A stretch of 64,000 nt of DNA. Origin: Acytostelium subglobosum LB1 (lineage: Eukaryota > Evosea > Eumycetozoa > Acytosteliales > Acytosteliaceae). Made by a program: the position numbers and the translations under genes. A model generated the notes under the pieces. That model was not told the origin of the DNA. It did no database searches and saw only the letters and a program-made list of their open reading frames with translations. Within the stretch, counting starts at the first letter, position 1; each line of letters begins with the position of its first letter. The stretch is from assembly GCF_000787575.1 (NCBI RefSeq), contig NW_012236523.1, positions 745,854 to 809,853 on the forward strand. The letters run 5' to 3'. This document shows, piece after piece, positions 53,674-63,192 of the stretch.

Positions 53674-56600
53674 ATGATGATGAATGGACAGTACCAAACA
53701 CATCGTCGTTGGACAGCGACATACATCAGTGTTTTAACACTTGTGATCACTTTGATGATTGTTCAAAGTAATGCATGGATTGAGAATCAGGCATTGGACA
53801 TCCATGTCGTTCCATTTGTATTGATGGATGCATCAGCCCATCTTCAACATGTAAGTTTGATCAATCATTCAATTTGGATTCTCTCCAACCACTAACTCAA
53901 TCATCAATCATTCAATCAATCAATTATAATGGAATAATTCCATTACCAACAGAATAATGAATTGAGGATATCCAACGCCATGAGTTTGATCATGGAGGGC
54001 ACTGCAAGGAAGATAATCATTCCAGATTTACTCAACTATAGAATATGGTGGGACAAACAAGACCAAGATACCAAGGACAAGATTGGTGCTTTGGTAAAGA
54101 GTGGCAACATCGAATTCGTCAACGGCGCACCTGTGATGATGGATGAGACATTGGTCGATTTCAAGGACTATGTCACCCAGCTCAGCCAAGGTATCCACTG
54201 GCTAAACGTCACTTTTGGTGTGGCACCAATCAATGCATTCAATCCATCGGCACATGGCCACACTGAAGCCATCGCCTCATTGATGGCCGCAGCCGGCATC
54301 AAGAATGTGGTGGTGAGCCGCATCAACTCTGATATGAAGGACCACATGTTCTCCAACGGCCATCTCGAGTTCCTCTGGAAGGAGTCGTCCGCCAGTCCAT
54401 CACCCTTTGAGCTCTTTGTCCACGTGACGCCCAACGACGAGATTGGCATAGCCAACTTCTGCAGCCTCGACCCGCAAGAGTGCCAAGCCTTTGAGTTTGT
54501 CAACTGGACCACCTCGGACCAGGAGTTGACCGCTATCTACCCAGCCCTGCTGGACCAATACCAGAAGAAGGCGCTAAGGTTCCGATCCAACCAGCTGTTG
54601 GTGCCATTCGGCAACTCAGATCTGTTCCTCGACATGAACTACACGCGTAGATTGTTCAGCAACTATGAGACAATGTTTGTGGACATCAATCAACATGACA
54701 ACGAGGCCAACAAGATCTCAAACATACAATGGAGTACACTTGCCGACTACTTCCAAGGTATCAAGAACTCTCCATATTCACTAACCGTCGCTCCTGTCAT
54801 GCACTATGGTGAGAAGATCAGCCAGGACCAGAGTGTGCCAGGCATGCCCGCCAAGCCCGACTCCCAAGAGTACTCTGACTTCCGCGGGGACCTCAGCTCC
54901 ATCTCCAACGATGAGTCCACTCACTACTCCATCCTCCATGAACATAGAGTAAGTCTTTAATTTATTGATTGATTTGAGGTGGAATCATTCCAGTCCCAAA
55001 CTAACCTCACCCTCACCCAACCAACCAAATAGCTACAAATGGAGACTGTTTCCAACTTGTTGAGAACTGTTGAGAACATGTACTCGATGGTCAAGAGGGA
55101 TGAATCCACGTCAAAGAGTGAGATGGACATTATCCAGTCATGTCGCAATGTTATACATTTCGGCCAGAGAGCAGAGTCGTATGTTGGACAACTCCCCAGT
55201 GTGCACTATGAGTGGCTCCAAGAGGCCTTGAACCAATGCTCGGCAAAACTTCGCCCACTCCTGTCCGAGTTGACTGTTCGTTCATTCGAGTGTAATGCTG
55301 AAGATGACACCCCACTGTCCATCACACTCGTCGGTGAGGTATCATCTCTGAGTCCTCAGTTCATTCAATTGGCCACTCAGAAGCGCCAGACTGTGTTCTT
55401 CTACAACCCCTCCGATAAGATCAAGGAGGAGGTTGTGCGACTGCTGGTTGACACGCCCAGTGTATTGGTAGTGAACAACAAGAACACACCAATAATGGCA
55501 CAGCTGAACCCTGTGTGGGCAGACGACAACACATCCGCGGTGGCCGTGCCCATCGACTCACACTTTGAGGTCTGCTTCATGGTTCAGGTCGAGCCACTGT
55601 CCGTCACCTCCTACACCCTGTCCTTGTACATGGAGGGCCAGGAGCAGCCGCCCACTACCGTTCCCGCCACCGTCACCATCATGAGCCCCGAGTATATCGA
55701 GATTGAGTGGGACATTGCGCCATTCTCAATCTCCCAAGCCAAGCTTGGCAGCCAAAGCATCGTAGTCAAGAACTCAATGTTCTCCGCACAGCTCAGCCAC
55801 GAGACTGGACACATCCAGAAGTTGTTTGTGCAACAAGGCAAGCAGTCCGAGGAAGTATTCCTTGAGAATCAAGAGATGGTGTACCAACACGCCAAGGTTG
55901 AGTCCTCCATGGAGGTGTCTGATCAGGTCAAGTCCGAGGGCATGCTCCGAACAATCAGGTCACCACCATCATCCATTCGCCACATTCAAGGCGCGATTAT
56001 CGATGAGGTCGTGGTGTTCAAGAAGCAATTGGAAGGAAGTCCATTCCACAAGCAGCGCATCATGTTGACAGAGGGCGAGAGTGCCAATGTGATCTTGCTC
56101 GAATCCACCATGCAGTATGCCGAGGAACAAGCAGCAATCGACCCCATAGTCAGGATCTTGGTTGGTGGCGAGGGTGTCGGCGATCTTGATCGCGAGCACT
56201 CTTACTATGTCGATGTTAATGGATACATGCTGGCCAAGCGCGTGGTGAACCCCCGCCAGGACTACCATCAATCATTCACTCCAATGTCCAGTGGAGCATT
56301 CTTTGGCGGAAGCAACACAGTCTCGGGCATCAAGGTTGGCGTGCTCTCGAGGACACCCCTTGGCGTAGCCAGCAAGGATGAATCGATGTTGGATGTCATG
56401 CTGCACCGTGGCGGCCACAAGTCCAACGAGCGTGTGACAGTCCCCGTATGGCTGACGATCTCACAGGGCAAAGACAAGTCATTGGTGTCCAGCTCAATGT
56501 CCATCAACTCACCATTGATCGCAGGATACAGTCCACAACAAACCACCAACAACAATATGTATGTAGCAAGCAAGTGTGCTCGCATGGAGTTGATCCCAGA

Positions 56601-58530
56601 ACTGAAGTTGCCTGAGAACGTCCACTTGATCGCCATGCAACCATTGGACATCGACCTGATCTCGCTTCAAATGTTTGAGCCAACCGATACCAAGCGCAAG
56701 CACATTACACACAAGCTGGACAAGTTGTTGCCCAAGTTTGAGATGAACAATGAGAGTGCCATGATGTGGACTCCACCATCAGGCGGCATTGTCTCTTTGT
56801 CCGTGCAAGGACTTCACTATTCTGCCAACAAGGTGGTTGTGCAAGATGATACTACAGAGCCCCAGCCAAGCCCCTTCACCCAGCGCGACTTCCAAGAGGG
56901 CGACAAGGCAAACCATGTTCACGTGGGCATCCAACACAACAAGGGACATCAGAACACCGCCATACAGCATCCACAGACCGATGATGTGCCAATTGAGAGC
57001 GATCCAATGCAAGCCTTCCATCAACAAAAGTTGGAGCAAGTCGATCCCAAGAATAAGGGCCTAGTTGCAGGCGCTGTACCCGTGGTCGAGACTGGCACCA
57101 ACGAAGATGAGCTCAGAGTACAGGACAGACTACACATCAACAACAAGGGCAACAAGGATCAACACCAGCAACAAGTCAAGGCTGTTGATGAGCAGGCTGC
57201 CAAGCCATACTCGGGCATCGACAAGAAGTTCACCGTGGATGTCGATGCCAACAATGTTGGTCGCAAGCTTGAGAAGAAGTTGGTGGCCAACGCACAAGAA
57301 GCCCAAGCTGTTCCAGTCGCCGAAGGTGGTGGCCAACATCCAGCATCAAACAACAATGATGCTGCTGCCACAAATGTAAAGTCATTCAAGGACAACAATC
57401 AAGTGAAGGACACTGTTCGAGTGATGGTCAATGATGTGCCAATGGAGTTGGAGCATGTCAAGGACAACAATCCAGTGATGGTCAATGATCAGAAAGTCAA
57501 TGTCAAGGTGGAGGTGGCCGACAAGAACCAACATGTTGCTGTTGGTGGCGTTGCCAAGACTGTCCAACAACTGCCCGTGGACACCAGCAGCCTCAGACAA
57601 ATGGAGCTTGAGTTGGCGGCGACCAAGAAGGAGTTGGAGATTGCTACATTGAACGCCAACAGATTGAAGGATTTGAACGATGTGATCAAACAACAGATGA
57701 CAGAGTTGCAGCATGTACAGGCCAGCAGCAAGATACAACAGGATCAGATGTTGGAGAGGATGTCTGCGCAGGCAGCCCAGATGCTCGCCACAAGGCTGAG
57801 AGAGCAGGAAGAGACGCTGAACCTTGCACACGCCACAAAGCTCAAGTCTGAGGAGGACAAGCTGATCCAGGCCACTAAGTCGATGGAGGAGCAAAAGAAG
57901 AAGTCCGAGACCTTCCAGTCACTCTACAACCAGGGCATGAACACACAGGCCAAGCTCGACATGATGGTCAAACTACTTGGCAAAGAGAGCGTGACGCTGA
58001 GGGCCATGCTCAAGGAGGCCGAGCTCAACAACCAGGACACAGGCTTCTTCAGGAGTCTCGAGCAGAAGCTGTTTGGACGCGAACCCATACCCCTGCAGCA
58101 GCAGCTGGTACACGTGGAGAATGAACTGGCCCAGAGGATACCGGCCGTGGAGGCCGAGCAGAGAAAGCTCAGGACTCAGGACCGCGACAACCAGTTGGAG
58201 ATACTTCGCATGCAGTTGGAGCAGACATCGGCAGCCAGGCGTGATCTGGAGAGTCGCCACGCCGGCCAGAAGACGCTGACCGTCGAGGAGCTACTGCTAA
58301 AGACCAAGTACTTCAAGACTGTGGAGCCCGTTCAGCTTGCCAGTCTGTTTGTCGTGTTGGTGTTTGTCTTTGTAGCGTGTATATTGTACAGTTCGTGTGT
58401 GGCGTGTGCTGCACCGCCACCCAAGAGAAAGTACAAGCAAGCCAACAAACTACTCAACTCACCCGATGGCGCCATGACCAGTCCGACCAACCATGTCTAC
58501 TCCTCGATCGAAGAAGAGAAGTTTGACTAA
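53674..58530 (+). CDS. GH38 alpha-mannosidase-like type I membrane protein, apparently without active-site residues (1556 aa)
   Basis: Three exons: 53674-53850, 53953-54948, 55033-58530 (4671 nt). A hydrophobic signal segment lies at residues about 15-35. Residues 40-390 follow the GH38 catalytic fold (LDIHVVP..., NGAPVMMDE, FGVAPINAFNPSAHGHTEAI near 150-165), and the mid and C-terminal beta domains are recognisable (IVVKNSMFSAQLSHETGHIQ, YYVDVNGYMLAKR, VGVLSRTPLGVASKDESMLD, VMLHRGGHK). Active GH38 enzymes have HSH-D-GW at the first metal site and D-FGHS at the nucleophile; here these read F-V-L-M-D-A-S-A-H and N-PSAHGHT. The expected metal ligands and nucleophile thus appear lost. After about residue 990 comes a polar linker, a long coiled coil (about 1246-1480), a membrane span (ASLFVVLVFVFVACILYSSC, about 1492-1515) and a cytosolic tail with YSSI, a Y-x-x-hydrophobic sorting motif. 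I infer a pseudoenzyme, possibly a lectin or sorting receptor. AATAAA is at 58583. Confidence 0.75.
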
Positions 58531-59152
58531 GTCTTCCATTCATTAATTCAATTACCTACCTTGTTCAAACATATTTAGTATCAATAAATAATCATAATAT
58601 ATTATATATACCATTCATTATCTGTATCTCTAGCTCGAGACATGAATGAAGTTGAACAAGCAAACACTGTTTCAAAGTTCATTTATTTCTGTTTTTCACA
58701 CATTTGCAAAACAGGAGTTGATAAAATGACGTTTACTCGAGTTTTGAGTTCATTTCACTTTGTGTTCAATTATCTCTTTGTTTATTTGTTTGTTTATTTG
58801 TTTGTGTTTTGTATTTGTATTTATGTTTATATATAATAATTATTAATAATCAATCATATTCACATCCACCCTTGTATCAAACTATCATAGTCATTGGGTA
58901 GTCAATCATTCATTCGATTATTCATTCACATCATTCATATCAATCACACACACGCGCACACACACACACAATCACCGACCCGACAACCTGCAATGCTTTC
59001 AAACAACGATTGGTTTGAGAACAACTACAGCACAGCTATTTACGATACCCAATAGAATCAAACAATATAACCCAAAAGACGTCAAGGCTCTCGACTAGCC
59101 CCTCACGTGACATTTACCATCAACCACATCAACCACATCAACAACAACAACA
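58531..59152. other. Intergenic, no gene recognised
   Basis: This 622-base stretch has TTTGTTTATTTGTTTG pentamer-like repeats near 58775-58825, ACACACAC near 58945-58970 and AACAACAAC immediately before the ELOF1 start. Confidence 0.5.
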
Positions 59153-59560
59153 ATGGGAAAGAGAAAATCAGCCAAGCCACCTCCCAAGAAGAAGATCATG
59201 ACAAAGTTGCCCAAGTACTTTGATTGTCCATTCTGTGACCATGCTCAAAGTGTTGAATGTATATTGTAGGTCATTCCCTCTCCTGGATCGATCATTTTGG
59301 GACACGAACATCACTCACTTACATCCATCCATCAATCAATCCAGAAAAAAGGAAAGCGCCATTGGAACAGCCAAATGCAGGTCATGTCACTCTTCCTACT
59401 CGACAAAGATCAATGGTATGTTATCCAATCCACCATCCATTCCTTGAGTTCAATCATATTGACAACCCCAATCTATCAATCAAACATCAATACAGAGCTT
59501 AGTGATCCAATTGATGTATATTCAGATTGGATCGATGCATGTGAAGCTGCGAACAGATGA
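59153..59560 (+). CDS. elof1: Transcription elongation factor 1 homologue, ELOF1 (82 aa)
   Basis: Three exons: 59153-59265, 59345-59415, 59496-59560 (249 nt). The basic start [20 protein letters not shown] is followed by a four-cysteine zinc ribbon, FDCPFCDH ... KCRSCHSSY, and the conserved end [20 protein letters not shown]. Human ELOF1 (83 aa) has CPFCNH, C-VC and [19 protein letters not shown]. The protein binds the RNA polymerase II clamp, aids elongation through nucleosomes and is needed for transcription-coupled repair. The donor of exon 1 (GTAGGTCA at 59266) was chosen because it alone keeps the frame into [11 protein letters not shown]; the more usual GTATATTG at 59259 does not. Confidence 0.92.
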
Positions 59561-59675
59561 TCAATCGATGTCCTTCCTTCCCTACCCTAACCTTTGGAAT
59601 AAACAATGGTACAGGTGCTCTCTATATTCCAAACTCGATCGATGGTTTATAAATTGATTGACTGATTGGTGGACG

Positions 59676-61214
59676 TCAGACTGATATGTACACGGGCGTC
59701 CATTTATGTGGCTTGTCCTTGTTGGCTGAACAACGAATGGCCAGTCTTCGATCAATCAAACGATATTGATACATTAACTCATCTGCTTCATCAGAGAAAT
59801 TGTAATCCATTAGGTAGTAGTTGGTTGCGTTTGGTACGAGTGCCAGCCCGCCACTGCCACTGCCACCACACAACTTCCTGAACCAATCATCCAAGATTGA
59901 GAGTGAAGCTGACTTGGTCTGGCATGAGTTTGGCGATCGCGTCTGCAACCCCAGCGAGTCCAACTTGTTTGTGATTGGGTACAATTCCAGATGTTTCAAA
60001 ACAGTGCATCCCAACTGAACATTGACAATCGTGTCCGCCGTGATGTATTTTCTCTGCTCGGGATGATAGAGCGCGAGTGATGTTATGCTGGCTGGCAATA
60101 CAACCTTGTCCAATGGCGGGAAGAAGTTGCGTCCAAGCATAAATTTAGTGAGCGAGGATGGCAACACACCAGGACCAAGTTCAGAATCAAAGTTGGCACC
60201 AAGCTCCAACTCCTCAAGACCTTGGGGAAGTGTGCCTGGAGTGAGTGCGTGGGAGTATGTATCACTCATGATCAGTTTCTTGAGGGACGCAGGTAACACA
60301 CCAGGAACCAACTCGTGATCATAATCTCCGCTCTCCATGGACAGCATGGTGAGTGTAGGCGGGAGTGATCCAGGCAGGAGCTCCTCATTAAAGTTTTCTC
60401 CAATCGATAACTTTCTGAGATATTTGGGTAGCATGCCTGGCGCGACCGGATGATCATACCAGTCGCCCAACTTAAGTGATATGATCGACTCGGGCAACAA
60501 ACCCGGCTTGATCTTATATGAGTAGCAACTGCCAACGTTAAGTGAACATAGTGAGGGCGGGAGCGCACCCGGACATATCTGGTCCAACTCGCCATCGCTC
60601 AAATCCAACTTGGTGATTGAGGCTGGAATCATTCCAGGAGTGATTTTCATATGGTGAATATCCATGAACTTAAGTTTGGTCAATGATGTAGGTGTGTTAC
60701 TTAGTCCATGTCTACTTGATTTGAACAAATGATCATTTTGCAATGCCAACGATGTGATTGAATGAGGCAAGTTATCGATCTCCTGCTTGAAGCCACCTCC
60801 AATGATCAACTCCTTGAGTGACTGTGGTAGCGAACCCTCAAGAAATGGTTGATTGAAGCTCCATCCAAGTGTGAGTGACTTTAGTGTCGAGGGAAGGGTA
60901 CCAGGCTCAATAGGTTCATTGAATGAATGATTTAATGTCAATCGTTTGATATTTGATGGTATGGATCCAAGAGTGTCGCCAGCATCCAAATCGTAACTAC
61001 TACTAACACTACTATTACTACTACTATTTATCTTGTCCTTGTTTGTTAGGGTATTGACCAATATTGAATGGAATCGTTTACATGTTAATGATAAACATAA
61101 TGAGTCTACAGGGCTGATCAAATCTATTCCATTTGATCTACTGGCACACAACAATCTAATCAACCTTGACACTATCAATGTTGGTAAAGTGTGTAAGCCA
61201 ATGTCGTCCATCAC
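59676..61214 (-). CDS. FNIP-repeat protein (512 aa)
   Basis: Single exon. After an N-terminal F-box-like part (LIVSRLIRLL, then LSLTCKRFHSILVNTL), the protein consists of about a dozen leucine-rich FNIP repeats: LKSLTLGWSFNQPFLEGSLP, LKELIIGGGFKQEIDNLPHS, LRKLSIGENFNEELLPGSLP, LEELELGANFDSELGPGVLP. Each has the L--L-LG--FN--L-PG-LP pattern. FNIP proteins number in the hundreds in dictyostelids; those with F-box-like starts are thought to act in substrate recognition, but no target is known. The final 100 residues (TVLKHLELYPITNKLDSLGL onwards) leave the repeat pattern and lack recognisable domains. Confidence 0.9.
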   Translation of the reverse strand: MMDDIGLHTLPTLIVSRLIRLLCASRSNGIDLISPVDSLCLSLTCKRFHSILVNTLTNKDKINSSSNSSVSSSYDLDAGDTLGSIPSNIKRLTLNHSFNEPIEPGTLPSTLKSLTLGWSFNQPFLEGSLPQSLKELIIGGGFKQEIDNLPHSITSLALQNDHLFKSSRHGLSNTPTSLTKLKFMDIHHMKITPGMIPASITKLDLSDGELDQICPGALPPSLCSLNVGSCYSYKIKPGLLPESIISLKLGDWYDHPVAPGMLPKYLRKLSIGENFNEELLPGSLPPTLTMLSMESGDYDHELVPGVLPASLKKLIMSDTYSHALTPGTLPQGLEELELGANFDSELGPGVLPSSLTKFMLGRNFFPPLDKVVLPASITSLALYHPEQRKYITADTIVNVQLGCTVLKHLELYPITNKLDSLGLQTRSPNSCQTKSASLSILDDWFRKLCGGSGSGGLALVPNATNYYLMDYNFSDEADELMYQYRLIDRRLAIRCSANKDKPHKWTPVYISV

Positions 61215-61819
61215 TTGTTGTTTAAATGTAAAAATTTAATCACTCAACCAACAAAAGTATCCAAATAGTTTATAATTTATGGGATGAAGTATTTAAATAT
61301 TAGAAGTTCGGAGTTTGGATTAGGTAACGTTAGAAGGATGTAATTTCTTTTTGATTTTTTAGTATTTTATTTTGAATTAAAGATACTCGTCTCTTTTTTT
61401 TTTGGATTAGTGATTCGCGAGAGGTACATCAAAACTCATGTTTAGCATTGAACACATTCCTTTTTTCTCGACGTACATAAAGTTGGTTGTAGGTATACAT
61501 ACACATATATTCATTCATCAGCATCTAATCATCAGTAGGCAAACACAACATGACATGACATGACACGACACGACACGAACACATTCATTGATTGATTGAT
61601 TGACTTAAGTGTTGTCTGACGACTTGGTCGATCATCATCACATTGTTTATGAATGAACGAACGAACGAACAACACCTCACAATCACACCATCTCAAACAT
61701 ACTCGCCACCTGCTGAATGAACAATGCAATGCATCCCATTGAACATTTTAACTAACATTTCATTCAATCAATCAATAATAATAATATAGGACACTTAGCG
61801 AACACACAAAGAACACACA
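61215..61819. promoter_or_regulatory. Divergent promoter region of FNIP and S13 genes
   Basis: It is 605 bases with a T-run near 61397-61406, an imperfect pentamer array of GACAT/GACAC at about 61548-61579 and an AACGAACG array near 61656-61668. No gene is seen. Confidence 0.5.
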
Positions 61820-62388
61820 ATGGGTCGTATGCATTCAAATGGAAAGGGTATCTCAGGCTCCGCCTTGCCCTACAACAGAAAGCCACATTCATGGACCAAG
61901 CACACCCCAGCTGAGGTCTGCGAGCACGTCGTCCGTTTGGCCAAGAGAGGTTACACCCCATCCCAGATTGGTGTCCTCCTCAGAGACTCCCACGGAATCG
62001 CTCAGGTCAAAGAACATCACCGGCTCCAAGATCCTCCGTATCTTGAAGGTCAACCGTCTGGCCCCATCCATCCCAGAGGACTTGTTCCACTTGATCAAGA
62101 AGGCCGTCACCATCAACAAGCATTTGCAGCGTGCCCGCAAGGACTACGACGGAAAGTTCAACCTCCGTCTCGTTGAGTCCCGTATCCATCGTCTCTGCCG
62201 TCCATACAGAAAGTCTGGTGTCCTCCCACCAAACTGGAAGTAGTAAGTTTAACCTCATCATCCCATCACACTCGTTCGCTAGTTCGAACACATAAGCTAA
62301 CTTAATTACCCTTCTCTCTTTTCCCTCCTTCTTCTTCTTTCTCCAATCTCTTAGCGAGTCTGCCACCGCCTCCACCCTCGTTGCCTAA
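61820..62388 (+). CDS. rps13: 40S ribosomal protein S13 (uS15), 151 aa if one base is discounted
   Basis: Exons 61820-62242 and 62355-62388, the second encoding the end [10 protein letters not shown]. The two exons total 457 nt, one more than the 456 needed for 151 codons plus stop, exactly the eukaryotic S13 length. The first frame runs [20 protein letters not shown] ... [17 protein letters not shown]; the conserved continuation [49 protein letters not shown] and [12 protein letters not shown] is in the +1 frame. The surplus base is in AAA at 62008-62010 (CAG GTC AAA GAA). S13 sits in the small subunit near the central domain of 18S rRNA and is essential. A simple sequence error is the default reading; a pseudogene is unlikely because the rest, including the splice and end, is perfect. 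AATAAA is at 62435. Confidence 0.9.
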
Positions 62389-63192
62389 ACTGGTTGACCA
62401 TCACATCCTTCGATCCGTTGTCCTAGTGCCAATCAATAAATGTAGAAGGATACGGGGTGGCTTGTGTGCATCGATGGACGCCAGTCCATCAGCACAACTA
62501 AACAAGTCACTTATTAAAACTGTTCCTTACTATACAATCAATTGCTAGAGACAGACCAGGCCGGCCTGACTGATGATCATCCGATCATTCAACCAGCCGA
62601 TCAACCTGCGCTGTCCTCTACGACCAATAATTGATTGGCCTCCTCTCGTCGCCACCATGGCGGAGATGATTGGCGCGGTTGGCCTTGACCGCTCTGCCCG
62701 GAAACTTCACTGCTATCCATGTCAGGGGAACCTACATGTGAGCAACGTTTCCAACCCTACAGGTGATCCCAACTACACCCTCCGGTTTCCAAGCAGTAGT
62801 ACACCAAGCCTCCTCGTTCCATCCCATCTCCACCATGTCCAAAGGACCACCTTCCCTGTGCCGTGTTGAGTGATTGATTTGATTGAATGGACCTGTTCCA
62901 ATCTCAGTGATCACTCTTCGACCAGGGTCCGTCCTGGCGTTCATACTAACTTTTGTCCATTCATGTCTGTGTCTTTACCTTCCACGTCTAGCTTTGTTGT
63001 TGTCTTGTTGTTAATGTGTCAGGGTGTCATGGGTTATCTTTCGATTTAGCGAGTCCTCCTGGTCACTGGCGTCAATCAATAAACTCTCAAGCATTCAATC
63101 TATCACAATCTTCTGTGTAGAACCTAAAGTTTATTTACATCAGTGTACATGGAATGCGTATTGCGTCTAATTAATTAAAGGGAGAGATGTTG
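62389..63192. other. Intergenic, no gene recognised
   Basis: This 804-base stretch lies between the convergent S13 and G-alpha genes. Open stretches (for example 62573-62869) lack family likeness. Repeats are limited to short GATTGATTTGATTGA tracts near 62866-62890 and TTGTTGTTGTC near 62994. Confidence 0.45.

Noticed and set aside
62573-62869. Plus-strand open frame downstream of S13
   Set aside because: No likeness to known families, no conserved start context and no splice signals; treated as chance.
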